A stretch of 64,000 nt of DNA from an uncultured Methylophilaceae bacterium (GTDB lineage Bacteria; Pseudomonadota; Gammaproteobacteria; Burkholderiales; Methylophilaceae): contig CAJIZS010000001.1 in assembly GCA_905182075.1 (NCBI GenBank), forward strand, positions 372,001 through 436,000, given 5' to 3'. Position 1 is the stretch's first letter, and the number at the start of each line of letters is the position of its first letter. Made by a program: the position numbers and the translations under genes. The notes below the pieces were generated by a model. It was not told where the DNA came from. It saw only the letters and a program-made list of their open reading frames with translations, and did not search any database. This document shows positions 23,020 through 33,304 of the stretch, piece after piece.

Positions 23020-23753
23020 ATGTTAATTAAATCAGAATATTTTGATCTAGAAACACCTACAGGGGTTATGAGAACTTTTGTTCACCGCCCTACACAAAAA
23101 GGAAAATTTCCAACCATTTTGTTTTATTCAGAAATATTTCAGCAAACAGGACCCATAGAAAGAGCTGCAAAAATTATTGCAAGTCACGGGTATGTTGTTT
23201 TGGTTCCCGAGGTATTTCATGAATTAAATTCTATTGGTACGATTCTTAATTATGATGATGCGGGCAGGGAGAAAGGAAACGCAGATAAGGAAGCTAAGGA
23301 TGTGCAGTCTTATGATTCAGATAACCAAGCGATGATTGATTGGGTGTTAAAGCAAAGTTGGGCAAATGGTAACATAGGAGCTATGGGATTTTGTATAGGA
23401 GGTCACCTTGCTTTTCGTGCAGCTCTAAATCCTAAGTGTAAAGCTACAGCCTGTTTTTATGCAACAGATCTTCATACAAATACTATCCCAAATAAACCTG
23501 GGCAACACAGTATGGAGCGTCTTTCAGACATTCAAGGTGAGTTATTAATGATTTGGGGAAAGCAAGATAATCATGTACCTACTGAGAATCGATCAAATTC
23601 CATAATAAATTATTGGAAACAAGTATTTTATTTAGTTGGCATGAATTTAACGCCCAGCATGCTTTTATGAGGGATGAGGGCGACAGATACGACCCTGAAT
23701 TGGCGATTATTTGCTACCAGATGTGTCTTAGGTTATTTTCTAGGACGCTTTAG
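23020..23753 (+). CDS. Dienelactone hydrolase family protein, frameshifted near the end
   Basis: Alpha/beta hydrolase of about 244 residues. The triad is visible: Cys in MGFCIGGHLAF, Asp in IWGKQDNHVP and His in NAQHAFMRDEG. The last block lies in a shifted frame after about 23625 and ends at a stop at 23751-23753. Members hydrolyse dienelactones or other small esters; the real substrate is unknown. Confidence 0.85.
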
Positions 23754-23754
23754 T

Positions 23755-23856
23755 CTAAACGCAGTCTGAAAATGCTTCAAGTGAACGATGAAATGACTTA
23801 TTATCAGTTAGACTACTTTTATTATCTTTAGTTAACTTTCCTTCAATCAAGTTCAT
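23755..23856 (-). CDS. Possible 33-residue hydrophilic peptide
   Basis: Minus-strand frame MNLIEGKLTKDN to AFSDCV, uninterrupted, ending one base from the dienelactone hydrolase stop. Composition (Lys, Asp, Ser, Asn) is protein-like, but no Shine-Dalgarno is evident and no family is recognised. The rest of the gap to thiS (23857-24044) is very AT-rich with no other feature that I can support. Confidence 0.25.
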   Translation of the reverse strand: MNLIEGKLTKDNKSSLTDNKSFHRSLEAFSDCV

Positions 23857-24044
23857 TGATGGAGATTATTTTTCACTTTAGTGTATTTTTTTTGTGTATT
23901 TTTAATCATTTTTTTCCTTTATTAAAATTTATTTAGTTTTTAATCAATTAATTCATAAATACAATATTAATGTAATAATTCAATTTTTTTTAAAAATGTA
24001 ATCATTGTTAATGATTTTATCATTATTTAGGCAGGTATCGTAAT

Positions 24045-24245
24045 ATGAAAAGATCATCAAATATAGAAAAAGAATTTAAAAAAAATAAAATAACTCCTCA
24101 AGATTTAGTTAACTCTTTAAAAATAACAGGACAAAGGTATGCTATTGAGCATAACGGGGAAATTATTCCGAGGTCTGATTTTGCAGAGAGAAATATTCAA
24201 GATGGCGATATGTTAGAAATTGTTGGAGCTGTTGGCGGTGGATAA
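24045..24245 (+). CDS. thiS: Thiamine sulfur carrier protein
   Basis: Intact 66-residue ubiquitin-fold protein ending in the Gly-Gly tail (VGAVGGG) that is thiocarboxylated and donates sulfur for the thiazole ring. [20 protein letters not shown] and [10 protein letters not shown] fit ThiS. The first 15 residues are Lys/Asn-rich and less typical. It overlaps thiG by eight bases. Confidence 0.93.
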   Translation: MKRSSNIEKEFKKNKITPQDLVNSLKITGQRYAIEHNGEIIPRSDFAERNIQDGDMLEIVGAVGGG

Positions 24246-25038
24246 ACGCAATTTGAAAAATGACGAGTTAGTTATTGCTGGAAGAATATTTAATTCCAGA
24301 TTATTGGTCGGCACTGGAAAATATAATGACTTTAAAGAAACTCGTTCAGCAATTGAAAAAAGTGGAGCAGAGATTGTAACAGTCGCTATAAGAAGAACAA
24401 ATCTTGGGCAGAATCAACAAGAACCTTCGTTACTAGATTTTTTACCTCCAGATAAATTTACTTATTTACCTAATACTGCTGGCTGTTACTCAGCTGATGA
24501 TGCTATTCGAACTCTAAGACTAGCAAGAGAACTATTAGATGGACATAACCTTGTAAAATTAGAGGTGTTGGGTGATTCAGACACACTTTATCCAAATGTA
24601 GTTGAAACTATTGCGGCAGCAAAAGTCCTCATTAAGGAGGATTTTGATGTAATGGTTTATACATCTGATGATCCCATTGTGGCCCAACAACTAGAGGATA
24701 TTGGGTGCTGTGCTGTTATGCCTTTAGCTTCTTTGATTGGCTCCGGAATGGGGATATTAAATCCACATAATTTAGAAATTATTATTAATAAGCTGACAGT
24801 TCCTGTAATAGTTGACGCAGGAGTTGGAACCGCATCAGATGCTGCTATTGCAATGGAGTTAGGTTGTGACGGTGTTTTAGTTAACACTGCGATTGCTAAA
24901 GCAAAAAAACCATTTGATATGGCCGGTGCAATGAGGAAGGGAATCGAGGCAGGGCGCGAAGCTTTCCTAGCGGGTAGAATGAATAAAAAATTATATAGTG
25001 CATCCCCAAGCTCACCAACTAAAGGATTAATTAAGTAA
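24238..25038 (+). CDS. thiG: Thiazole synthase
   Basis: TIM-barrel enzyme forming the thiamine thiazole phosphate from deoxyxylulose phosphate, dehydroglycine and ThiS thiocarboxylate. Intact; [30 protein letters not shown], the Schiff-base Lys in LVKLEVLGD, and [21 protein letters not shown] are all present. GTG 24238 within the thiS Gly-Gly codons is the likely start (translational coupling). Ends directly before apaG. Confidence 0.96.
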   Translation: MDKRNLKNDELVIAGRIFNSRLLVGTGKYNDFKETRSAIEKSGAEIVTVAIRRTNLGQNQQEPSLLDFLPPDKFTYLPNTAGCYSADDAIRTLRLARELLDGHNLVKLEVLGDSDTLYPNVVETIAAAKVLIKEDFDVMVYTSDDPIVAQQLEDIGCCAVMPLASLIGSGMGILNPHNLEIIINKLTVPVIVDAGVGTASDAAIAMELGCDGVLVNTAIAKAKKPFDMAGAMRKGIEAGREAFLAGRMNKKLYSASPSSPTKGLIK

Positions 25039-25422
25039 ATGGCAAAATTTAATGAGTCCCATATTTTAGTCACAGTAGAAACAGAATTTATTGAATCAAA
25101 TTCGATGGTTGAGATTAATAAGTATTTTTTCGCATATACGGTTACGATTAAAAATCAAGGAATACAGACGGTACAGTTAATTAGTCGGCATTGGATTATT
25201 CAGAATAGCAATAAAGAGTCATTTGAGGTTAAGGGCCCAGGAGTTATTGGGGAGCAACCTGTTATTGAGCCTGGGGATAGTTTTAGTTATACAAGTGGTA
25301 CAGAAATTAATACACCTGAGGGTGTAATGTATGGAACTTATCAAATGATGACTGAGGATGTTAAAAGTTTCGATACTAAAATACCAAAATTTATATTAAG
25401 TATGCCTAGGACTTTACATTGA
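25039..25422 (+). CDS. apaG: ApaG (CorD) protein
   Basis: Intact 127-residue FN3-like fold protein. It contains the conserved WIIQNSN, the GPGVIGEQP glycine-rich loop (GxGxxGxxP) and the YTSGTEINTPEGVMYGTYQM block. Linked in enterobacteria to cobalt and magnesium sensitivity, but its molecular role is unresolved. Its stop overlaps the mltA start. Confidence 0.96.
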   Translation: MAKFNESHILVTVETEFIESNSMVEINKYFFAYTVTIKNQGIQTVQLISRHWIIQNSNKESFEVKGPGVIGEQPVIEPGDSFSYTSGTEINTPEGVMYGTYQMMTEDVKSFDTKIPKFILSMPRTLH

Positions 25423-26625
25423 ACTATAAAATACTGATTTTTATACCGGCTATATTCTTCCTAAACAGTTGCGGGCAGTTGGCTACCCAGCTTCCTTGTG
25501 AATGTGACCATAAAGAAATTGAGCACATAGAATCAGAGAAATGTGAGACTGTAGTTGATAAAGTAAAAGAGATTAAGCCCTATAGTTTTTTAATGAAGGC
25601 GGACTGGAATGAAATTAAACCAGATTTAGAGAGCGACTATTTAATCTTAGCTTGGCCAGCCTGGCTTCAAAGTTGTTCAACTCTTATTAATAGACCGCAG
25701 TGGAAATCTGTGTGTGAGTCTGCCTTAAAAATTGAAGCCTTAACGAATGATAAATTGAGCAGCTATTTTTATGAAAATTTTGACTTGTTCCAAGCAAAAA
25801 ATACTGATGGCTCTAGTGATGGACTCATTACTGGTTACTATCAACCAGTTCTCAAGGGAAGCTGGACCCGGACAAAAAAATATAATGTCCCGCTTTACTC
25901 CCCACCAAATGATTTAATTACGGTTGACTTGAGTAAGGTGTACCCAGAATTAAAATATAAAAGATTAAGAGGGAGAGTCGAGGGAAATAAACTAATACCT
26001 TATTTAACTCGAGAAGAAATCTATAAACAAAACTTTCCCCTTCAGGGAAACGAATTAGTTTGGCTTGAAAATTCTGTAGAAGCATTTTTTTTAGAAATTC
26101 AAGGATCAGGTGTTGTGGTGTTTGACGATGGTAATCGCACACAAATTGGGTATGCCAACCAAAATGGCCACCCATATCGATCAATGGGGCGAGAGTTAAT
26201 ACGTAAAGGCGAATTAAAGAGACATAAGGTATCTATGCAAAGCATTAAAGCTTGGGCTAAAAAAAATAAAAAAAAACTACAAAAATTTCTTAATGCAAAT
26301 CCCAGCTTTGTTTTTTTTAGAGAGTTGCCACAAGGGCTTCCAGGACCAATCGGAGCTTTGGGTGTTCCTATAACAACTGAGCGTTCTGTTGCAATTGATA
26401 GAAGATATGTACCTTTAGGGGCCCCAATTTTTTTATCAACTACTCAGCCAAACTCAAATGAACCCTTGAGCCAACTAATGATTGCTCAAGATACTGGAGG
26501 GGCAATCAACGGTGGAGTCAGAGCAGATTTTTATTGGGGGCAAGGAAATGAAGCTGGCAAAAGCAGGTTCAATGAAGCAGTCGGGGAAAATTTGGGTGAT
26601 ATTACCAAAAGAATTTAGCTTCTAA
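25419..26625 (+). CDS. mltA: Membrane-bound lytic murein transglycosylase A, frameshifted at the end
   Basis: Lipoprotein (lipobox FFLNSCG) that cleaves peptidoglycan glycan strands. The MltA domain (DGLITGYYQPVLKGS, FFLEIQGSGVV) and 3D domain with catalytic Asp (MIAQDTGGAINGGVRADFYWG) are present. As sequenced it ends SRFNEAV...TKRI. In the next frame after about 26560 it reads GSMKQSGKIWVILPKE, the expected C-terminus, ending at 26625. The start is a TTG overlapping the apaG stop. Confidence 0.92.
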
Positions 26626-26654
26626 TGTTAAAATGAATCTAAGGAGTTAATTAC

Positions 26655-26806
26655 ATGAAAACTAGATATCTTTTTTTAATTATTTGTTCCAGTATGTTTC
26701 TAAGTATCTTTTCTTGTCACCCCATATCCCCCTAGAAAAGTATCCTCAAGCAACGCTTAAAGTTAATCCAGAAATAAAAAATCAATTAGAAATTAAAAAA
26801 TCATAA
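26655..26806 (+). CDS. lptM: LptM-like small lipoprotein, frameshifted
   Basis: MKTRYLFLIICSSMFLSIF then SCHP, a short signal peptide with a cysteine, followed in a shifted frame by a short Lys/Asn-rich tail EKYPQATLKVNPEIKNQ. Size, lipobox and position immediately upstream of lysA match the LptM (YifL) gene that aids LptD maturation. The GxxGPLYxP core is not clearly readable because of the indel near 26730. An AAGGAG ribosome site lies 11 bases upstream. Confidence 0.5.
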
Positions 26807-26807
26807 A

Positions 26808-28023
26808 ATGGCTTCTTCAATTTTAATATTAAAAAATGCTGAAGCCCATATTAAAGCTAAGATTGTTAAAAAAGATGGTTGAAAGGGTTGGAAGTCCTTT
26901 TTATGTCTATTCAAAAGAAAAATTAATAACTAATTTTAATAGTCGTAGATCTCATTTTAATGGAATAAATGATAAAAATTTTAATGTAAGAAACTTTCAA
27001 GATACATTAGCTAAAACTATAATTGATAGAGGATTTGATATTGTTTCTGGTGGTGAATTAGAAAGAGTAATTTCTGCTAAAGGAGACCCAAAGAAAATCG
27101 TGTTTTCTGGAGTAGGCAAGACAATAGATGAGATTAGGTTAGCAATAAATCACGATATTTTGGCTTTTAATGTCGAGTCTGAATCTGAGTTACTTAGAAT
27201 TCAAAGTGTAGCTAAATCTTTAAATAAAAAAGCTTCAATATCAATAAGGGTGAATCCAAACGTTGATGCAAAGACTCACCCCTATATTTCAACAGGTCTA
27301 AAGGACAATAAGTTTGGAGTAAATGAAGATGAAGCCTTGCAGATGTATAAGAAAGCAAGCAAATTAGATTCAATAGTTATAAAAGGAATTGATTGCCATA
27401 TAGGTTCACAAATTACAGACTTAAGTCCTTTTACGGACGCAATTAAAAAATTAGTTTCTCTTATAGACCATTTAAAATCAATAAATATTAATATAAGTCA
27501 TGTAGATATTGGTGGGGGACTGGGGATTTCATATAAGAATGATAATGTGTAATATATAATAGTCTTTTACTAATTATTCAAGATACCTTAAAAGATAAAA
27601 AAATTAAAATAATATTTGTAGCAGAAGACTTTGAATTATTAGAGTTAAAATTCATAAATACTAAAAATCCACCTAATCGGAATACCTTCAATGCTCCAAC
27701 CTATATCCTTTAACTTTTTGAGCCTTTCCCTATATTCGGTGTTATCACCATCAAAAACTAAAAAACAACAATACGATATTGTAGGCCCAATCTGTGAAAC
27801 CTCAGATTTTCTTGGAAAAAATAGAATGCTATCATTAGAAGAAGAAAATATACTGGCTATTTTAGATACAGGGGCATATGGAATGACAATGAGTTCAAAT
27901 TATAATAGTAGACCAAAAATTTCAGAATTAATGGTAACTGGTAACAATATTCATGTAATTAGGCAAAGAGAAAGTTATCAAGATTTAATTAGAGGCGAAA
28001 GTTTATTGCCGAAAGCTAATTAA
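26808..28023 (+). CDS. lysA: Diaminopimelate decarboxylase, frameshifted and patched
   Basis: PLP enzyme for the last step of lysine synthesis. Clear motifs: VGSPFYVYSKE, GFDIVSGGELERV, VNPNVDAKTHPYISTG, GIDCHIGSQITD, HVDIGGGLGISY, then GPICETSDFLGKNR and LDTGAYGMTMSSNYNSRP. The FAVKANSN segment with the PLP lysine is replaced (about 26970-27030) by an unrelated stretch. The FEPGR region (about 27600-27765) is replaced by sequence that reads as coding on the other strand. The gene as sequenced could not work. Confidence 0.92.
27640..27765 (-). other. Unassigned coding-like patch inside lysA
   Basis: On the minus strand this piece reads FDGDNTEYRERLKKLKDIGW followed by SIEGIPIRWIF, a protein-like frame, where lysA should continue on the plus strand with its phosphate-binding EPGR loop. 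Family not recognised. Probably an assembly patch. Confidence 0.4.
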
Positions 28024-28940
28024 ATGGGAAATATGTTACAGGTAGGATTAGCAAATCCCAGGGGATTTTGTGCCGGTGTTGAAAGGAAATTTTTAGCAAT
28101 GTAAAAGATCAAAAAATATTGATTATCCGAGGCATAGGTGGTCGTGAAACGCTAAAAAATAACCTAGAAAAAAAAGGTGCTATTGTAAATTATGGAGAAT
28201 AGTTCCCAAAGGAAGCGTTGTAATTTTTAGTGCTCATGGAGTCTCACAAGTGGTAAGAAAAGATGCCGAAGATTTTAATTTAATACCAATTGATGCAACA
28301 TGTCCATTGGTAACTAAAGTGCATAACCAAGTAAACAAATTAGGAGATAAGGAATTTAATATTGTTATGATTGGCCTAATAAACGAAACTAAATGCAATA
28401 TATTATTGATAACATAAAAAATTCAAATTCAAAAATTTTTTTAGTTGAAAATATAAGCGATGTAGAGAATTTACAAATAGATAAATTTGAAAAGATAGGG
28501 TTTGTAAGTCAAACAACATTGTCCATGGATGATACTGCTTCAATTATAGATGCCTTGAAGGAAAAAATATCCTAAAATAATAGGCCCTAAAAATGATGAT
28601 ATTTGTTATGCAACCCAAAATAGACAGGATGCTATCAAATCAATGGTTAAAGATCATGATCTGATAATAATTGTTGGATCAAGTAATAGTTCAAATTCAA
28701 ATAGATTGGTTGAAATAGCAAATAAAGAAGGTGTTGAGTCTTTATTAATTGATGATGTAGATAGTTTTGATCCATTATGTTTATTAAATAAAAAAAATAT
28801 AGGAATCTCAGCAGGAGCATCTTTTTCTAATTTTTAAATAAAGAAATCTTATTAAAAAAATTAAGGAACACTCTGAAGTATCCATCAAAGAGCTTGATGG
28901 AATTAAAGAAAATGTTATCTTTAAGTTACCAGTAATTTGA
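28024..28940 (+). CDS. ispH: 4-hydroxy-3-methylbut-2-enyl diphosphate reductase, frameshifted and patched
   Basis: Last enzyme of the MEP isoprenoid pathway, [4Fe-4S]. Cluster cysteines are visible in [10 protein letters not shown] and [13 protein letters not shown], with [17 protein letters not shown] and [16 protein letters not shown] in between and after; the third Cys is in [15 protein letters not shown]. About 28082-28201 is replaced by a HemD-like segment, and GHKNHPEVEGTMGQ is garbled near 28375. Further breaks lie near 28575 and 28840. The native end is the stop at 28938-28940. Confidence 0.92.
28082..28201 (+). other. HemD-like patch inside ispH
   Basis: Reads [18 protein letters not shown] then [17 protein letters not shown], the RGxGGRExLxxxLxxxGAxVxYxExY signature of uroporphyrinogen-III synthase. 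IspH has no such motif; the expected VRHEVVHNKFVVDTL block is missing. Both proteins share KGAIV at the downstream join. Confidence 0.65.
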
Positions 28941-29395
28941 GGGAACATAAATATAAAATTCCAATTTCAGCTTTAGTCCTTATTTACAACAAACAAAATG
29001 AGATTTTATTGCTACACCGAGCTGATAAAGAAAATTACTGGCAGTCTGTTACTGGAAGTATTGAAGAGAACGAATTACCAATCGATGCTGCGAAAAGAGA
29101 GGTATTCGAGGAGACAGGAATAAGAGCTGAAGATCATTTATTCCAGGATTGGAAGATGAATAATCAATATGAGATTTTTAAACACTGGCGCTATAGGTAT
29201 GAGCCAGGTGTGGAATTAAATACTGAGCATATCTTTGCTTTAGAAGTCCCTAAACAAATTCCAATAAAATTAAGTCCTGAAGAACATATCGAGTATCAGT
29301 GGTTAGGCGCTAAGGAAGCCGAAAAAAAAGTTTTCTCGTGGACAAATGTAAAGGCGATTGAAAATTTATGCAAAATAAAACTAATTGAAGGATAA
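28937..29395 (+). CDS. nudB: Dihydroneopterin triphosphate diphosphatase (Nudix)
   Basis: Intact 152-residue Nudix hydrolase. The Nudix box runs GSIEENELPIDAAKREV then FEETGI. WQSVTGSIE and HWRYRYEPGVELNTEHIFAL fit NudB of folate synthesis. TTG start overlapping the ispH stop. Confidence 0.9.
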   Translation: MREHKYKIPISALVLIYNKQNEILLLHRADKENYWQSVTGSIEENELPIDAAKREVFEETGIRAEDHLFQDWKMNNQYEIFKHWRYRYEPGVELNTEHIFALEVPKQIPIKLSPEEHIEYQWLGAKEAEKKVFSWTNVKAIENLCKIKLIEG

Positions 29396-29405
29396 AATAT
29401 AGGGT

Positions 29406-30484
29406 ATGAATATAGCAACTATTAAATTTGATTCTTTCGAGAAACTTCAAAGCGATGACTGTCAAGACAGGATTATTAAAGCCCGCAAAGCTTTAGGAGA
29501 AAAAATAGTAATTCTAGGGCATCATTATCAAAATGAAGCAGTATATCGACACGCTGACTTTGCTGGGGACTCCTTAAAATTAGCACAGCATGTTCAAAAT
29601 GTGGAAGCAAAATACATTGTATTTTTAGGCGTCCATTTTATGGCAGAAGTCTCAGATATATTGTCTAGAGAAGATCAGATTACTGTTTTACCAGATCTTT
29701 CAGCAGGGTGTTCGATGGCAGATATGGCAAACCTAGCAAAAGTAGAAAGAACTTATAGAGAGCTTTCAAAAGTTTTAGATTTTGATCAAACAATCACCCC
29801 AATAACCTATATTAATTCAGCCGCAGACCTTAAAGCATTTTGTGGGGAGCATAATGGAATTGTATGTACCTCTACTAATGCACCAAAAATTTTAGAATGG
29901 GCCTTTAAGAAAAGACCAAAAGTTTTATTTTTTCCCGAAAATCAACCTAATTATATCAAGTCTTACCCCTGACATTCCAAGAGGATCCAGACTTACCTCT
30001 TGGAGGACTTACAGAAAAACAAATTATAGACTCAAAAATTCTTCTATGGAAAGGTCATTGTGCAGTTCATCAAATGTTTAGACTTGAGCATATTGAAAAT
30101 TTTAGAGCGTTACACCCTGATGGGCTTGTTATCTCTCACCCTGAATCCCCTTTTGAGGTATGTAAGAATTCTGATTTCGTAGGGTCAACTGAATTTATTT
30201 TAAAGACTATTCAAAAATCAGAAAAAAATACTAAGTGGCTAGTAGGAACAGAACTTAATTTAGTAAATAGATTGGCTAATGAAATGAAGTCAGAGGGAAA
30301 GCTTGTACAATTTATGTCCCATGTTGTTTGTGAATGCTCCACTATGGCAAGAATAGATCCCCAACACTTAGCATGGACATTAGAAAATATTTTAAAGGAT
30401 GAAATTGTAAATATTATAAAAGTAAAAGAAAGTGAAGCTAAGTTAGCCAAGTTGGCATTAGACAGAATGCTTGATGTCACCTAA
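29406..30484 (+). CDS. nadA: Quinolinate synthase, frameshifted
   Basis: [4Fe-4S] enzyme condensing iminoaspartate and DHAP to quinolinate for NAD. GHHYQNEAVYRHADFAGDSL, FMAEVSDIL, DLSAGCSMADMA (cluster Cys), CTSTNAPKILEWAF and ECSTMARIDPQHLAW are all typical. Around 29940-29995 the FFPDQHLGRNT block is damaged and the frame changes before DLPLGGLTEKQ. The C-terminal 30474-30484 overlaps the HIT gene start. Confidence 0.94.
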
Positions 30485-30899
30485 AAAAAAAGAATGCTCG
30501 CTATGTAATAAGCAAAATTACCCTATCATTTGGGTTGATAGATTTTGTCGAGTGATACTAATCAATGATCAAAACTACCCTGGATATTGTCGTGTTGATT
30601 TAATAAGTCACAAAAAAGAGATGGCTGATTTGTTGGAGGATGAAAAATTCAATATAATGCGTGTAGTATTTAAATTAGAATCGCTTATAAAAGTATTTCT
30701 AAAACCAGATAAAATAAATTTAGCATCTTTAGGGAATATAACGCCACACCTACACTGGCATGTTATTCCTAGGTTTAGGGAGGATACGCATTTCCCCAAA
30801 AGTATTTGGTCTGACCCGCAAAGAAAATCCAAAATAAAAGATTTTGAATTATCTAAAGAAAAAGAATTTATTGATTATTTGTTTGCTGGCTTAAATTAA
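30474..30899 (+). CDS. HIT-family hydrolase
   Basis: Intact, about 141 residues. ECSLCNKQNYPIIW opens the domain and PHLHWHVIPRFRED holds the HxHxH catalytic triad region. Likely a nucleotide hydrolase or transferase. ATG 30474 overlaps nadA. It converges with the ferredoxin gene, sharing nine bases at the 3' ends. Confidence 0.9.
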   Translation: MSPKKKECSLCNKQNYPIIWVDRFCRVILINDQNYPGYCRVDLISHKKEMADLLEDEKFNIMRVVFKLESLIKVFLKPDKINLASLGNITPHLHWHVIPRFREDTHFPKSIWSDPQRKSKIKDFELSKEKEFIDYLFAGLN

Positions 30900-31202
30900 G
30901 AGTCTAGTAACAATATTTCCATGAATTAAATGTTGGTCCACTATTTCATCAATATCATCCTCATCAAAATATCGGTACCAGATTCCTTGAGGGTAAACAA
31001 CCATTAAAGGACCATCCTGACAACGGTCTAAACACCCACCTTTATTTATTCGGGTTTTATTAGGCCCATTTAGGTTTAATGTCTTAATTTTTTTCTTCAT
31101 ATAATTATAAATATTTTCGGCATTATAGTCACTGCAACATTGAGAGCCATCAACCCTAGTATTTAAGCAAAAAAATATGTGATTTTTGTAATAACTCATC
31201 AA
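30891..31202 (-). CDS. Thioredoxin-like [2Fe-2S] ferredoxin
   Basis: Intact, about 102 residues. HIFFCLNTRVDGSQCC supplies the first cluster cysteines and GGCLDRCQDGPLMVVYP the second pair, the pattern of Aquifex-type and NuoE-like 2Fe-2S ferredoxins. Partner unknown. Stands in a run with a TonB-like gene whose stop overlaps its start. Confidence 0.88.
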   Translation of the reverse strand: MMSYYKNHIFFCLNTRVDGSQCCSDYNAENIYNYMKKKIKTLNLNGPNKTRINKGGCLDRCQDGPLMVVYPQGIWYRYFDEDDIDEIVDQHLIHGNIVTRLLI

Positions 31203-31938
31203 TTTCTTACTGTGTTTAAATTATGATTTTTAGAAAATTTCCATGTTCGCGTTATAGTTACAAAATCAATTTCATCTTTCATACGAGCTGAAAATTTTGC
31301 ATAAGGCTCGCCCATCAAAACTATATCTAGAGCAGCCTGATCTAAATCTTTTTTCCCAGAACTTTTATTAATTGTCATTTTTTGAATTATACCTTCAGAG
31401 TCAAGAGATACTGTCATTACTAAAGAGCCAAATAGCCCTAAATTTTTTGCAGATTCAGGGTAATTCATTGATCCCATCCGTTCAACTTTTCTTTTCCAAG
31501 ATTCAAAGTATAACTTATACATATAGTCTTTAGATTTAGAAGAGATTTTTTTTATTCGATTAAGACCAGTTTTATTTTTTTTTGTAGGGGGTGAACTGAA
31601 AGTGCTGATATTTGAAATAATATTATCTGTATCAATTTTATTCCTTTTATTTTTTAAATTAGTAGAATTATTTAAATTTAATGGGTTAGCCTTAACAATC
31701 AATTTTTCAGATTTAATATTTTTTGGTTTTTTATTTTTTATTTCTTTAGTATAAATTTTTTTTGGGGATTTTTGATTTAACTGATTTTCTTGAATATTTA
31801 TTTCAATCTCCACTTCTTTATTTGTGTCATTAGAGTTTTTAATTCTATATATTTCATCTTTTCTATAAGAATAAGATGAATAAGAATTGACATAAAAATA
31901 GATATAAAAAAAATAATATTTGGCTTATATTTTTTCAT
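31199..31938 (-). CDS. TonB-like energy transducer, N-terminus frameshifted
   Basis: One N-terminal membrane helix (PNIIFFISIFMSILIHLILI), a long Lys/Asn-rich linker, and a TonB C-terminal domain: MNYPESAKNLGLFGSLVMTV, SSGKKDLDQAALDIV and ITRTWKF. It spans the periplasm and couples ExbBD to outer-membrane receptors. A frameshift near 31870 separates the helix from the linker. No ExbB, ExbD or receptor is in the window. Confidence 0.75.
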
Positions 31939-31943
31939 ACTTA

Positions 31944-33296
31944 TTAGTCTATTAATTCAACTTTTTTATGTAAAACAGAAAAATTTCCATTACTCATAAA
32001 GAGAATTTTATCACTGGGTTTAGCTTTTGAAATAATAGCTTCTGATAGCTCTGTTAAGTTTTCTAGTACCTTTATATTATGATGCTTTTCAAATAGCACT
32101 TCTGGATTCCATGATAAATTTTTAGAATAACAAAAAACAAAATCTGCATTTTTTAAACTGTTTAGTAAATCTTCCTTCATAGTTCCTAGTTTCATTGTAT
32201 TTGACCTTGGTTCTATTACTGCAATAATTCTTCCATCCTTTGAGCTTTTTTTTAGTCCTTCTAAGGTTGTTTTTATTGCAGAGGGATGGTGAGCAAAGTC
32301 ATCATAGAGTTCTATTTGGTTTGATGTGTGAATTAGTTCCATTCGTCTCTTTACTCCATTAAACTTATTTAATGATTCTATTGAATCAATTGGAGTTATC
32401 CCTACATGCCTAGCTGCTGAAATTGCTGCTAAAGCATTCATAAGATTATGATGACCGATTAGTGCCCAGTTTATAGTTCCTTGGTTTTTTTTATTTAGAA
32501 GTACTTTGAAAGAAGATGAGTCGTCTTCTATTTTCTCATATTCCCATTGACTATCATAACCAAAGTATTCAATCTCCGACCAAGACCCTTGTTTAATTAA
32601 GTTACTTAATGGTCGGCTTTCCGAGTTTACTAAAACCTTACCTTCACTAGGTATGGTTCGAATTAAGTGATGGAAATGTTTTTCAATGTGAGTGATATCA
32701 TCAAAAATATCAGCATGGTCAAATTCTAGGTTATTTAAAATTAATGTTCTTGGGTGATAGTGAGAAAACTTGGATCTTTTATCAAAAAAAGCAGTGTCAT
32801 ACTCATCAGCTTCGATTATAAAAAAACTTGGTAGATTCTAATTCCATCTTTTGCAAGTCTCGCTGAAACCGCTTCCCGATCTAGCATTCTGTTCACGCTG
32901 AAGTGCTTTCCAAACCTGCGTGCTGCATTACGTGTAACACCATAGCTGTTGTTGTGGTTTTTCCATGAGTTCCTGCTACGGCCAAACAGATTTATATAAA
33001 ACATTTTCATATAGCCATTGAGGCCCAGAAGTAAATAGTAAGTTCCTATCGAGCATGTACTCAACACAGGGGTTGCCCCGCGACATGGCGTTGCCCACGA
33101 TAATTAAGTCGGGCGCGGGAATTAATTGCTGAGGATCAAAACCCTGAATTAGGTTAATGCCGGCCAATTCAAGCTGAGTACTCATTGGCGGGTAAACATT
33201 AGCATCACAGCCCGACACCTGATGGCCAAGTTGCTGTGCTAATTGCGCCAGACTGCCCATAAAAGTACCGCAAATACCAAGTATGTGAATATGCAT
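31944..33296 (-). CDS. mpl: Murein tripeptide ligase, mosaic
   Basis: Attaches recycled L-Ala-gamma-D-Glu-mDAP to UDP-MurNAc. The N-terminus MHIHILGICGTFMGSLAQLA and P-loop VAGTHGKTTTTAMVL, and the C-terminal ELYDDFAHHPSAIKTTL, IAVIEPRSNTMKLG, identify Mpl. The first 420 bases (about 32880-33296) are clearly less AT-rich and read like a gammaproteobacterial gene, while 31944-32830 has local composition. Between them (32837-32917) lies a tyrosyl-tRNA-synthetase-like piece. Several frame changes occur in 32440-32830. It is best read as a chimera of two orthologues. Confidence 0.88.
32837..32917 (-). other. Tyrosyl-tRNA synthetase-like patch inside mpl
   Basis: The minus strand reads RFGKHFSVNRMLDREAVSAR, then LAKDGI, resembling the GKHFxVNxML...SVxxRL segment of TyrS before the EFSY motif. 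Mpl should show its linker after the P-loop here. There is no other tyrS sequence nearby. Confidence 0.5.
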
Positions 33297-33304
33297 GTTG
33301 TTCC

